This document shows positions 35,491 through 43,613 of a stretch of DNA of 64,000 bases, piece by piece. The translations under genes and the position numbers were made by a program. The notes beneath the pieces were generated by a model. That model was not told the origin of the DNA and did no database searches. It saw only the letters and a program-made list of their open reading frames with translations. How positions within the stretch are numbered: the stretch's first letter is position 1; the number at the start of each line of letters is the position of its first letter. The stretch comes from an uncultured Clostridia bacterium (GTDB lineage Bacteria; Bacillota; Clostridia; Christensenellales; Borkfalkiaceae), in assembly GCA_944342025.1 (NCBI GenBank), contig CALVMD010000005.1:49314-113313 (forward strand), written 5' to 3'.

Positions 35491-36366
35491 ATGGCGCAAA
35501 ATTGCAGGCTCTGCCCCGTAAACTGCGGAGCGGACAGACAAAACGCCCGCGGCCTGTGCGGCGCGGGCGATAAAATACAAATCGCAAAATACGGTCTGCA
35601 CCCCTACGAAGAGCCGTGCATCTCCTGTCAGAACGGCTCGGGGACTGTCTTTTTTACGGGCTGTGCGCTGCGGTGCGTATTCTGCCAGAACTTCGAACTT
35701 TCGCGCGGCAAGACGGGGAAAGAGGTCTCCGAACGGCAGCTTGCCGCGATCTTTCAGGAACTGGAAGAGCGGGGCGCGGAGAACATCAACCTCGTGACGG
35801 CGGCGCACTATGTGCCGCAGCTGCTCGGCGCGTTCCGGCTGTACCGGCCGAAGATCCCCGTCGTGTGGAACACCCATTCCTACGAAAAGCTCGAGGCGCT
35901 GAAAACGCTCGACCGATACATCGACGTGTATCTGCCCGATCTCAAATATTTTTCGCCCAAGATCTCCGAGCGCTATACGGGCAGAGCGGATTATTTCGAC
36001 GTGGCGAGCCGCGCCGTCGCCTTCATGGCGCAGAGAACATGCGACATGCGCGGCGGCAAACTGTACGCGGGCTGCATCGTGCGGCACCTCGTACTGCCCC
36101 TCTGCGTGAACGACAGCATCGCCCTCATGAAATGGTTTCTGACCCTGCAAACGGACGCATACTTTTCGCTGATGGGCCAGTATACCCCCTGCGGCGACAT
36201 TTCGGCCTTTCCCGAACTTTCCCGACGCATCACCCCGCGCGAATACAAAAAGGCGGAGGACTTTCTCCTCGCCTCGGGCTACGAACACATCTTTTTGCAG
36301 GCGCTCGGCGCCGCGGACGAACAGTTCATCCCCGATTTTTCGGAGGGGACGGACACGCTGTTCTGA
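35491..36366 (+). CDS. Radical SAM protein, PFL-activase-like (COG1313 type)
   Basis: A 291-residue radical SAM protein with the cluster motif CALRCVFC (CxxxCxxC) near residue 58 and an N-terminal extra set of cysteines (CRLCPVNC, CGAG, CISC) that may hold a second iron-sulfur site. It resembles the pyruvate formate-lyase activase-like proteins of COG1313, whose target is mostly unknown; no glycyl radical enzyme is encoded here. The radical cleavage of S-adenosylmethionine is consistent with the divergent metK. The predicted transcript is leaderless. Confidence 0.85.
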   Translation: MAQNCRLCPVNCGADRQNARGLCGAGDKIQIAKYGLHPYEEPCISCQNGSGTVFFTGCALRCVFCQNFELSRGKTGKEVSERQLAAIFQELEERGAENINLVTAAHYVPQLLGAFRLYRPKIPVVWNTHSYEKLEALKTLDRYIDVYLPDLKYFSPKISERYTGRADYFDVASRAVAFMAQRTCDMRGGKLYAGCIVRHLVLPLCVNDSIALMKWFLTLQTDAYFSLMGQYTPCGDISAFPELSRRITPREYKKAEDFLLASGYEHIFLQALGAADEQFIPDFSEGTDTLF

Positions 36367-36495
36367 TCATTTCCCGTGCATGAGCGCACGCTTGTATCTT
36401 GCGATCTTTCTGACGATCGCCGCCGTCTCCGAAGGCGCGGCGGCGGCAAATTCCCGCTCGAGGCGGTCTATTTCTTCGGGTGTCGCTTTTTTCAT
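36367..36495 (-). CDS. Possible 42-residue small protein
   Basis: A minus-strand ORF fills the gap between the radical SAM and ABC-F genes. Its product starts MKKATPEEIDRLEREF and continues Ala-rich to RKIARYKRALMHGK, with a charged amphipathic-helix composition typical of real small proteins. The ribosome binding site (GGGGGA) is weak and distant. No family was recognised. It may be noncoding; a 48-residue version from an upstream ATG is also possible. Confidence 0.4.
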   Translation of the reverse strand: MKKATPEEIDRLEREFAAAAPSETAAIVRKIARYKRALMHGK

Positions 36496-36525
36496 ACGCA
36501 CAGTATCCCCCATAGCGAGGTTTTT

Positions 36526-38418
36526 ATGCTCATCGACCTGAAAAACGTGAGCTTCGGCTACGACGACAAAAAAATACTCGACGGCGTTTCCTTCACCGTG
36601 AGCGAAGGCGAGCGCATCGGACTCATCGGCCCCAACGGCGAAGGCAAAACTACCCTGATGCGCGTGATGACGGGCGACCTTGCGGCGGACGAGGGCGCCG
36701 TTTCGCGCAAGAGCGGACTGAAAACGGGATATCTTGCCCAGACGGGCGGCTACGAGAGCGAAAATACCGTGTACGAAGAGATGCGGGGCGTGTTTTCGGA
36801 CATTTTCCGCGCGATCGACGGGCTGCGCGAGGCGCAGCGCGCCCTTGCCAAAACGGAATACGCGAGCGCGGCGTACAAAGACCTGGCGTCCAAATGCGAA
36901 CGTCTGGAAAAGCGCATCGCCGCAGCCGACGGATACAACGCCGACGTAAAAATACGCACCGTGCTCAACGGCATGGGGTTCGAAAAGGCGTACGATCAGG
37001 TCATTTCGACCATGAGCGGCGGGGAAAAGACCCGCCTGAAACTGTGCCGCCTGCTCCTGGAAGAGCCGGAGATCCTGTTCCTGGACGAGCCGACCAATCA
37101 CCTCGACATCCCCACCCTGTTCTGGCTGGAAAGCTACCTCGCCTCTTACAGGGGCGCGATCTTCGCCGTGTCGCACGACCGGTATTTCCTCGACCGCGTG
37201 GCGGAAAAGATCTTCGAACTCGAAAACAAAAAGATTACCGTTTTCCGCGGCAACTACTCAAAATATAAGGTCCTGAAAGCGGAAAAGGTGCTTACCGAAC
37301 AGCGCGCATACGAAAAACAGCAGGAAGAGATCGCGGCGCTCAAAGACTATGTGGCGCGCAACATCGTGCGGGCGACGACGGCAAAGAGCGCACAGTCGCG
37401 CGTGAAGAAGCTGGAAAACATGGAGCTTGTCGAAAAGCCCCTGCCGCCCCCGCAGCCGCCGAAATTCCGATTTGTATTCGACGAACGCTGCGAAGAGGCT
37501 GCCCTGCGCGTGGAGGGGCTCAACCTGTCCGCGGGCGGGAAAACGCTGCTTTCCGGCGCCTCGTTCGAAGTGCGGCGGGGAGACAAAATCGCGATCGTCG
37601 GAGAGAACGGCGCGGGAAAATCCACCCTGATCCGCGCGCTGGTGCGGCATGCCGACCCCGCCGTGCATTGGGGCAGATTCGTAAAGACAGGCTATTACGA
37701 CCAGGAAAACGCCGACCTCGACCCCGAAGAGACGGTACTCGGCGCGCTCTGGCACAAGCATACGGGCTGGACGCAGACGGAGGCGCGCTCGGCGCTCGCG
37801 CGGGCAAAGCTGACGGCGGAGGACATCGAAAAACAGGTCAAAAGCCTGTCCGGCGGAGAACGCGCGAAACTCTCTCTCGTCCTTCTGGAAGCGGAACGCG
37901 CGAATTTTCTCGTTTTAGACGAACCGACCAACCACCTCGACCTGCAGGCGAGGGAGAGCCTCGAAGAAGCGCTGCGGGCATACGAAGGGACCCTCCTTTT
38001 CGTATCGCACGACCGGTATTTTATCGAAAACCTCGCCGACAAGATCATCGAGATCGCGGAAGGCGCCCTCACCCTCTTCCCCTGCCGCTACGACGAATAC
38101 GCCGCACGCAAAAAGGCGCGCGAACAGTCCGCCGAGCGGGAAAAAGCGGAAGCGAAGCGGGAAAAGGAAGAGCAGAAAAAGAGCGCGGCGTACCGTTCGA
38201 AAGCAGACCGCGCGGAGAACGCGAAGAAAAAACAGCGGATGCGTCAGACGGAGGCCGGGATCGCCGAAACGGAAGAAGAGATAGAGCGGCTGAACGCGGA
38301 GATCGCCGACCCGCAAGTTGCCGCAGACTATAAGCGCATGGCGGAAAAATGCGCACGGCTGGACGAACTGCACGCGCGGCTGGACGAACTTTACGCCGAA
38401 TACGAAAAGCTGATCTAA
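36526..38418 (+). CDS. ABC-F family ATPase
   Basis: A 630-residue soluble protein with two ABC domains and no membrane segments. Walker A sites are GPNGEGKTT (about residue 37; Glu where most have Ala or Ser) and GENGAGKST; signatures are STMSGGEKTR and KSLSGGERAK; both Walker B motifs read LDEPTNHLD. The linker region (about 245-310) and a C-terminal Lys/Glu coiled coil are present, as in ribosome-acting translation factors of the YdiF/YkpA type. Antibiotic resistance cannot be inferred. ATG 36526 follows GCGAGG. Confidence 0.93.
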   Translation: MLIDLKNVSFGYDDKKILDGVSFTVSEGERIGLIGPNGEGKTTLMRVMTGDLAADEGAVSRKSGLKTGYLAQTGGYESENTVYEEMRGVFSDIFRAIDGLREAQRALAKTEYASAAYKDLASKCERLEKRIAAADGYNADVKIRTVLNGMGFEKAYDQVISTMSGGEKTRLKLCRLLLEEPEILFLDEPTNHLDIPTLFWLESYLASYRGAIFAVSHDRYFLDRVAEKIFELENKKITVFRGNYSKYKVLKAEKVLTEQRAYEKQQEEIAALKDYVARNIVRATTAKSAQSRVKKLENMELVEKPLPPPQPPKFRFVFDERCEEAALRVEGLNLSAGGKTLLSGASFEVRRGDKIAIVGENGAGKSTLIRALVRHADPAVHWGRFVKTGYYDQENADLDPEETVLGALWHKHTGWTQTEARSALARAKLTAEDIEKQVKSLSGGERAKLSLVLLEAERANFLVLDEPTNHLDLQARESLEEALRAYEGTLLFVSHDRYFIENLADKIIEIAEGALTLFPCRYDEYAARKKAREQSAEREKAEAKREKEEQKKSAAYRSKADRAENAKKKQRMRQTEAGIAETEEEIERLNAEIADPQVAADYKRMAEKCARLDELHARLDELYAEYEKLI

Positions 38419-38424
38419 AAAATG

Positions 38425-38447
38425 CCGGACATTTTGTCCGGTTTTTT
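38425..38447 (+). terminator. Intrinsic terminator after the ABC-F gene
   Basis: CCGGACA and TGTCCGG form a 7-bp stem around TTT, followed by TTTTTT. Confidence 0.85.
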
Positions 38448-38459
38448 GCTATTTTACAG

Positions 38460-38488
38460 AAAAAGGATGACCCCGCGTCATCCTTTTT
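38460..38488 (-). terminator. Terminator overlapping the end of the 38478 regulator gene
   Basis: AAAAAGGATGAC and GTCATCCTTTTT pair around GCGGG on the minus strand. The first arm contains the gene's stop codon. Confidence 0.75.
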
Positions 38489-38867
38489 CCATTAAATCGG
38501 CTATGTTTTTCAGATCGTACTTCAAAAGTTCGGGCATGACCGAAAGCATTTTCGCCGTCAGGCGCAAAAACTTTTGCTCGGCAGCGGTCATCCTTTTGTA
38601 ATCCCCCCAAAACTCTTTGCCGGCAGGCCCCAACTGCGTCATGAGGACGTCCCTGTAAAAGGCGGCGACGCGCATTTCGGCATTCGATCCTGCAGGAAGA
38701 CCGAGCGCATCGGCGATGGGTTCGGCAACTTCTTTCTTCTTCGGCCGCCCTTCGCCGTAAAAGAAATTATACACGCGGCGTCGGGTCAGCCCCGTCTCGT
38801 TTATGATCACTTCCATGGGGACCTGTTTGAGCGTGCGGATCTCCTCGAGATAGTTGTGAATATCCAT
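38478..38867 (-). CDS. Small helix-turn-helix regulator
   Basis: A 129-residue protein with a helix-turn-helix-like segment (EVIINETGLTRRRVYNFFYG, about residues 18-37), then KKKEVAEPIADALGL and a helical C-terminal part. It is read away from the XRE gene at 38994, from a promoter whose spacer contains an operator-like palindrome (38916-38930). It may therefore regulate itself and the divergent gene. ATG 38867 follows GAGGAGGGG. The family is not recognised beyond the HTH. Confidence 0.7.
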   Translation of the reverse strand: MDIHNYLEEIRTLKQVPMEVIINETGLTRRRVYNFFYGEGRPKKKEVAEPIADALGLPAGSNAEMRVAAFYRDVLMTQLGPAGKEFWGDYKRMTAAEQKFLRLTAKMLSVMPELLKYDLKNIADLMEKG

Positions 38868-38907
38868 ATACCCCTCCTCTTTTGTATGCGCCCTGTATTT
38901 TCTGCTC

Positions 38908-38937
38908 ATTGTAATATAGGCAACGCCTATAAGTCAA
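38908..38937 (-). promoter_or_regulatory. Promoter of the 38867 regulator with embedded operator
   Basis: Minus-strand TTGACT (38937-38932), 18-nt spacer, TACAAT (38913-38908). The spacer contains ATAGGCGTTGCCTAT (38930-38916), a palindrome-like site. Confidence 0.65.
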
Positions 38938-38944
38938 GTGATTT

Positions 38945-38965
38945 ATAAGCATTGCCTGTTATAAT
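38945..38965 (+). promoter_or_regulatory. Second operator copy and -10 of the divergent XRE gene
   Basis: ATAAGCATTGCCTGT (38945-38959) matches the first operator at 12 of 15 positions and abuts TATAAT (38960-38965), which points at the gene starting 38994. No clear -35 was found. Confidence 0.55.
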
Positions 38966-38993
38966 GAGCAAAAAAATCAGGGGGAACACGAAA

Positions 38994-39209
38994 ATGATCG
39001 TGCTGACCGATATACGCAAAAGGTTGCAGGAGGCGATCAAAGAGAGCGGCATGACCCAATCGGAGATCGCGCGCCGCCTGCGCATCAGCCAGGCGACGGT
39101 GGCGCAATATCTTTCCGGCCGTTCGATGCCCGCGCTGGATACCTTTGCAAACCTTTGCGCCGTACTCGATGCGGACCCCGCCTATATCCTCTGCCTGAAA
39201 AATTATTGA
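38994..39209 (+). CDS. XRE-family helix-turn-helix protein (first of tandem pair)
   Basis: A 71-residue protein made only of an HTH_3/XRE DNA-binding domain: MTQSEIARRLRISQATVAQY is the helix-turn-helix. The start with AGGGGG at 8 nt is preferred over earlier in-frame ATGs that overlap the operator. Its last about 30 residues (MPALDTFANLCAVLDADPAY and on) are almost identical to those of the next gene, in DNA as well as protein, showing recent duplication or gene conversion. It probably binds the divergent operators, but this is inference. Confidence 0.85.
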   Translation: MIVLTDIRKRLQEAIKESGMTQSEIARRLRISQATVAQYLSGRSMPALDTFANLCAVLDADPAYILCLKNY

Positions 39210-39239
39210 CCGTTTTTCATTTTATCGCATACATTATAA

Positions 39240-39277
39240 TACACCCATCAGGTTATTATCAAGTATTTTACACCCAT
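39240..39277 (+). repeat. Direct repeat TACACCCAT upstream of second XRE gene
   Basis: TACACCCAT occurs at 39240-39248 and 39269-39277, 29 bp apart, just after a TATAAT (39235-39240) and before the start codon at 39307. A possible regulator site. Confidence 0.4.
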
Positions 39278-39306
39278 AGGTTGTAGAATGATGGCGAGGG
39301 TGTAAG

Positions 39307-39528
39307 ATGAATCGCATTACGTTATCGCAAATTCAGCAAAGACTGATCGAATGCATAAAGCAAAGCGGCATGTCTCAAAAAGAGATCGCCGAGAAACTCA
39401 ACATCAGCCAACAGAGCATATCTTGTTACGCCACGGGTAAAAAAATGCCCGCACTGGATACCTTTGCAAACCTTTGCGCGGTGTTGGACGTAGACCCCGC
39501 CTATATCCTTTGCCTGGAAAAATACTGA
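39307..39528 (+). CDS. XRE-family helix-turn-helix protein (second of tandem pair)
   Basis: A 73-residue single-domain XRE protein, with helix-turn-helix MSQKEIAEKLNISQQSISCY. It shares its C-terminal half (MPALDTFANLCAVLDVDPAY) with the preceding gene, while the N-terminal half and recognition helix differ, so the two probably bind different sites. It has its own upstream region rather than the operators of the first gene, and GGGTGTAAG before the ATG. Followed by a strong terminator. Target genes unknown. Confidence 0.85.
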   Translation: MNRITLSQIQQRLIECIKQSGMSQKEIAEKLNISQQSISCYATGKKMPALDTFANLCAVLDVDPAYILCLEKY

Positions 39529-39535
39529 AACGGCC

Positions 39536-39572
39536 GGGCGCGGCGCATTTTTATGCGCCGCGCCCTTTTACA
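39536..39572 (+). terminator. Intrinsic terminator after second XRE gene
   Basis: GGGCGCGGCGCAT and ATGCGCCGCGCCC form a 13-bp stem, followed by TTTTA. Confidence 0.8.
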
Positions 39573-39575
39573 TGC

Positions 39576-39608
39576 AAAAAGCGCGCCGAATCTTCGGCGC
39601 GCTTTTTT
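39576..39608 (-). terminator. Intrinsic terminator after rseP
   Basis: GCGCGCCGAA and TTCGGCGCGC pair around GA, with TTTTTG following on the minus strand. Confidence 0.8.
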
Positions 39609-39623
39609 ATATAAACGATCTTT

Positions 39624-40751
39624 TCAAAACAATTGCAATATATCCACCAACACCGCGAAACCGAGCAAAAGCACCAGCCCGACCGCGTGGATGACCGCCT
39701 CGACCTTGCGGTTGATGGGCTTGCCGCGCACCCATTCGATGGCGGTGAACACGATTTTGGAACCGTCGAGCGCGGGAATGGGCAAAAGGTTGAACACGGC
39801 GAGGTTGACGCCGATGAACGCGGAAATCTCTAAAAACTGCTGTACTCCGCGCGAGGCGACCTGCGAAGTGACGCGTATGGTGCTGACGGGACCGCCGAAC
39901 GCGGACAAACCGAGATCGCCGGTGAGAAGCTGCCCGAGCACCTTAAAAATGCTGCCCCCTATCCGAAAAGAATAGGTAACAGCCCTGCCCGCCGTTTCGA
40001 AAAAGCCGAACCCCTTGAACGAGGTCGTGTAAATGCGGTAAGAATAGCTCTGCCCGTCTTCCGAATACTGCCGCGCGATGCCGAGCGCCTCCCAAAGGGT
40101 CTGCGTGTCGGTCAGGTCGCCAAAATCGGCGTCGGCGCGGAGCATGACCTGAACGTCCTGTACCGAACGAACGCCGTCCTCTTCGCGGGAGACGGTAAAC
40201 GAGACGAGATCTCCCTGCCGTTTCCCTTCCAGCGCGTCCATAAGGTCGGTCGTGAGATAGATGTCTTTGCCCTCGCAGGAGATGATCACATCCCTGTCGT
40301 GCAGAGAATACGCGGCATACGCGGGATCTTCGGACGGTTCGACATACGTCAAAAGCAAAAGCTGCCCGCACGCGAGAAAGGAGACGACGAGAAGGACGAG
40401 CGCCAAAAGATAATTCATAAAAGCGCCCGCAAACAGCACGATGATGCGCTGCCACGGCTTTTTATTGTTGAACGCGTCGGGATGGGGCGCGTCGGAATCT
40501 TCGCCTTCGAACGCGCAGAAGCCCCCGAGGGGCAGACAGCGCACCGAAAACACTTCTCCGTCCTTTTTTTTATGTTTGAACAGAGCGGGACCGAACCCGA
40601 CGGCAAATTCGTTGATCTTGAAACGGAAGATCTTCCCCGCCACGTAATGCCCGAATTCGTGCACGGTGATCATGGCGAGCAAAATCAGGATCGCCAGAAG
40701 GACCGAGCCGATCGCGCTCATCACGCTTGAAAAGGAAAGAAGATTGAACAT
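39624..40751 (-). CDS. rseP: Site-2 zinc metalloprotease RseP/RasP
   Basis: A 375-residue intramembrane protease with the zinc motif HEFGHYVAGK in the first membrane helix, a PDZ-type domain in the middle, and the C-terminal motif LNLLPIPALDG-like (FNLLPIPALDGSKIVF) with the third metal ligand. It completes cleavage of anti-sigma factors after a first cut, so it is a natural candidate for the second step on the RsgI-like protein at 25622. It is last of the rpsB-to-rseP group, 9 bp after dxr. Confidence 0.95.
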   Translation of the reverse strand: MFNLLSFSSVMSAIGSVLLAILILLAMITVHEFGHYVAGKIFRFKINEFAVGFGPALFKHKKKDGEVFSVRCLPLGGFCAFEGEDSDAPHPDAFNNKKPWQRIIVLFAGAFMNYLLALVLLVVSFLACGQLLLLTYVEPSEDPAYAAYSLHDRDVIISCEGKDIYLTTDLMDALEGKRQGDLVSFTVSREEDGVRSVQDVQVMLRADADFGDLTDTQTLWEALGIARQYSEDGQSYSYRIYTTSFKGFGFFETAGRAVTYSFRIGGSIFKVLGQLLTGDLGLSAFGGPVSTIRVTSQVASRGVQQFLEISAFIGVNLAVFNLLPIPALDGSKIVFTAIEWVRGKPINRKVEAVIHAVGLVLLLGFAVLVDILQLF

Positions 40752-40760
40752 AGCACTCCG

Positions 40761-41897
40761 TTAACGCAAAAAACTGCGCGCGGCCGCCCGCGCACGCGCG
40801 TCCGTCTCTTCGAGGAGCGCATAGCTCTCGGCGGGGCGCGGCGGCATCCCCGAAAGGACGCCCTCTATAATTTCGGCAATTTGCGTATATTTTATTTGCC
40901 CGTCTAAAAAAGCATGTACGGCGACTTCGCCCGCCGCGTTCAGGGCGCAGGGAAGATCTCCGCCCGCCTTCGCGCAGCCGAGCGCCAACGCAAAACAGGG
41001 ATAGCGCACGGGATCGGGCGCGGAAAAGTGCAGCGTACCCAGCTTTGCAAGATCGAGGGGCGGGACGTTCGCCGCAAGCCTTTCGGGGTAAGTGAGCGCC
41101 AGCTGGATGGGAAGTTCCATCGAGGGATAGCTCATCTGCGCGAGCACGGCGCCGTCTTCGAATGCGACCATCGAATGCACGATGCTCTCGCGGTGCATGA
41201 CCACTTCTACCTTTTCGAAGGGTGCGCCGTACAGGTGCATCGCCTCGATGACTTCGAACCCCTTATTGAGCATGGTGGCGCAGTCTACGGTGATCTTTGC
41301 GCCCATGTCCCAATTGGGATGCGCAAGCGCGTCTTTTGCGGTCATTTCGGGGAGGCGGTCCAAGGGCACGTCGCGCAGTGCGCCGCCGCTCGCCGTAAGG
41401 ATGAGCTTCGAAAATTTTGCCCCTCTGTCGAAAGAGAGGCACTGCCACAGCGCCGAATGCTCGCTGTCTACCGGCACGATCTCCGCGCCCGACTCCGCCG
41501 CCGCGCGCATCAGAAGATCGCCGCCCGCGACGAGGCATTCCTTATTGGCGAGCGCCGCCCGCTTTTTTGCGCGGACCGCAAGGAGGGCCGCTTTCAGCCC
41601 CGCAAAACCCGTGACCGCCACAAACACGACGTCGGCATCGGAATAGGCGCACGCCTCTTCAAACGCCTTTTCGCCCCGTTCAAAGCGGACGCCCGCGGGA
41701 ACATCCGCCCGCTCTCCTTCCGCCCGTAAAACGGCAAATGCGGGCTTTATTTCGCGCACCTGTTCGAAAAAGGCGTCGCCGCCCGTGTTCGCAGCCATCG
41801 CCGTGATCGTAAACAGATCGGGATAGCGGCGCACAACGTTGATCACCTGTCTGCCGATCGACCCCGTACAGCCGATGAGCGCGATCTTTTTGCGCAT
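40761..41897 (-). CDS. dxr: 1-deoxy-D-xylulose 5-phosphate reductoisomerase
   Basis: A 378-residue enzyme of the MEP isoprenoid pathway, converting DXP to MEP with NADPH. The dinucleotide-binding start KKIALIGCTGSIGRQVINVV and the catalytic-region motifs ANKECLVAGG, VDSEHSALWQCL and TASGGALRD are intact. It lies between cdsA and rseP, matching the common bacterial order. A terminator-like hairpin at 41953-41983 separates it from cdsA, so it may also have its own promoter. Confidence 0.96.
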   Translation of the reverse strand: MRKKIALIGCTGSIGRQVINVVRRYPDLFTITAMAANTGGDAFFEQVREIKPAFAVLRAEGERADVPAGVRFERGEKAFEEACAYSDADVVFVAVTGFAGLKAALLAVRAKKRAALANKECLVAGGDLLMRAAAESGAEIVPVDSEHSALWQCLSFDRGAKFSKLILTASGGALRDVPLDRLPEMTAKDALAHPNWDMGAKITVDCATMLNKGFEVIEAMHLYGAPFEKVEVVMHRESIVHSMVAFEDGAVLAQMSYPSMELPIQLALTYPERLAANVPPLDLAKLGTLHFSAPDPVRYPCFALALGCAKAGGDLPCALNAAGEVAVHAFLDGQIKYTQIAEIIEGVLSGMPPRPAESYALLEETDARARAAARSFLR

Positions 41898-41952
41898 GAT
41901 GTACTCTCCTTATAGTGTACGCGCCGCGGTGCGCACGCATGAGCGCCGCGGA

Positions 41953-41983
41953 AGAAAAAATACCCGCAGTGCGCAGGTATTTT
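41953..41983 (-). terminator. Terminator-like hairpin between cdsA and dxr
   Basis: AATACCTGC and GCGGGTATT pair (one mismatch) and are followed by TTTTTC on the minus strand. Confidence 0.6.
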
Positions 41984-41997
41984 GCATAGGTCTTCAA

Positions 41998-42903
41998 TTA
42001 CAAAAGAACGAAAAGCTCGAACACGATATACACGAACGTGCTCGCGAACAACGTACCGTCGATCCTGTCCAGAATGCCGCCGTGGCCGGGCAGAAGTTTG
42101 CCCATATCCTTGATGCCGACCTTGCGTTTGATGATGCTCTCCGTCAGGTCGCCGAATTCGGTCATGATCGACGCGACGACGCCGATGAGCGCGAAGATCA
42201 GCCAGGGCGCACCCGCCCAGGAACTGCCCCAGCCGGTATATACGTAATCGGAACAGAGGGTGTAAAGCCAGTACAGCAGCACGCTCGCGCCCGTGCCGAA
42301 CACGACGCCGCCGACCGCGCCCGAGATCGTTTTGTTCGGGCTGATGTCGGGGCAGAGCTTTTTGCCCTTGCAGATGCTCCCGACGACGAATGCGAACGTG
42401 TCCGCCACGGGAGAGATGACAAAGATGATAAGAAGAGCCAGCGTGCCCGCCTCGAGGTCGTTCGCGAGCAGCATGGTCGAGAGCAGCGCCGTGGGATAGA
42501 ACGCGCACAGCATCGCCCCGCCCGCCCCCTGCAGCGAGCAGCGCTTGTGATCGAGCACCAAAAGGCAGAACACCGCCAACGCAAACAGAAAAGCGAGGTT
42601 GAGCATCCCGCGGTATCCCTGCCCCGGCGCGAAATATTCGACCAGGTAATAGACGGGCGTAAAGAGCGCGGCAAAAACGTATACGGCGATCTCCTGCGAG
42701 AGCGAAATATCGAATGCGGGCGCCTCCGGCGTGCCGTCTTCCGCCTGTTTCCGATAAGTCAGCGCATGCACCATTTCATACGTACCGATGAGGGAAAAAG
42801 CGTATACGAGGATGCCGAACAGCCAAGGGTGAATGTTCCTGAGGAAGAAAAATCCGACGATGACGCCGATATATACGATGCCCGTGATGAGTCTCTTTTT
42901 CAT
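41998..42903 (-). CDS. cdsA: Phosphatidate cytidylyltransferase
   Basis: A 301-residue membrane enzyme making CDP-diacylglycerol for phospholipid synthesis. It has about seven to eight hydrophobic segments and the family signature near the C-terminus, KDMGKLLPGHGGILDRIDG, with its HGG and DRxD residues. The stop of uppS is 1 bp upstream of its start. An insert with EDGTPEAPAFD lies between early membrane segments. Standard operon position. Confidence 0.95.
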   Translation of the reverse strand: MKKRLITGIVYIGVIVGFFFLRNIHPWLFGILVYAFSLIGTYEMVHALTYRKQAEDGTPEAPAFDISLSQEIAVYVFAALFTPVYYLVEYFAPGQGYRGMLNLAFLFALAVFCLLVLDHKRCSLQGAGGAMLCAFYPTALLSTMLLANDLEAGTLALLIIFVISPVADTFAFVVGSICKGKKLCPDISPNKTISGAVGGVVFGTGASVLLYWLYTLCSDYVYTGWGSSWAGAPWLIFALIGVVASIMTEFGDLTESIIKRKVGIKDMGKLLPGHGGILDRIDGTLFASTFVYIVFELFVLL

Positions 42904-42904
42904 C

Positions 42905-43600
42905 TCAGTCGTCCTCTATGTTGCCGTATTTTCTGTCGCGCGCGGAATAATTGGCAAGTGCGCGTTCCAGATCCCGCCGCCCGAAAGCCGGCCACATCTT
43001 TTTGGAGAAATAAAGCTCGGAATAAGCCGCCTGATACAAAAGAAAATTGGACAGGCGCACTTCGCCGCCCGTGCGGATGATCAGATCGGGATCGGGAATC
43101 CCGGACGTGGAAAGGAGATCTTTGAAACTCGCCTCGTCCACGAACCTGCCGTAAGACACGGCAGTATTGACCGCGCGGACGATCTCCTGGCGGGCACCGT
43201 AATTGATGCAGATGTTCAGAAGCCCATCGCTGTACCCTGCCGTCTCCCGCGTGACGGTCAGAATCTCTTCCTGAATGTCTTCGGGCAGGACAGAAATATC
43301 GCCGAGGACGTTGATCTTGACCTGCATTTCCGTCAGTTTATCCCGCTTTTTGCCGAAATAGATGCGGAAGAGATCGAACAATTCGTCCAGCTCTTCTTTC
43401 GGACGGGAAAGATTTTCCGTGGAAAGGGCGAACACCGTCACGATGCGGATACCCAGGCGGTACGCATGCATGCACAACTTTGTCATGTTCTGCACCCCCG
43501 CCCTGTGCCCGAACGAGCGCGGACGGAAGCGCCTTTTTGCCCATCGCCCGTTTCCGTCCATGATGAATGCGATGTGGGCGGGCAGCTTGATGTTTCTCAT
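42905..43600 (-). CDS. uppS: Undecaprenyl (isoprenyl) diphosphate synthase
   Basis: A 231-residue cis-prenyltransferase that builds the C55 lipid carrier for cell-wall synthesis. Signature residues are visible: HIAFIMDGNGRWAKRR with the catalytic Asp, FALSTENLSRPKEE, and DPDLIIRTGGEVRLSNFLLY (the usual RTSGE reads RTGGE). It follows frr by 13 bp and precedes cdsA by 1 bp. Confidence 0.95.
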   Translation of the reverse strand: MRNIKLPAHIAFIMDGNGRWAKRRFRPRSFGHRAGVQNMTKLCMHAYRLGIRIVTVFALSTENLSRPKEELDELFDLFRIYFGKKRDKLTEMQVKINVLGDISVLPEDIQEEILTVTRETAGYSDGLLNICINYGARQEIVRAVNTAVSYGRFVDEASFKDLLSTSGIPDPDLIIRTGGEVRLSNFLLYQAAYSELYFSKKMWPAFGRRDLERALANYSARDRKYGNIEDD

Positions 43601-43613
43601 GCGGCGCTCTCCG

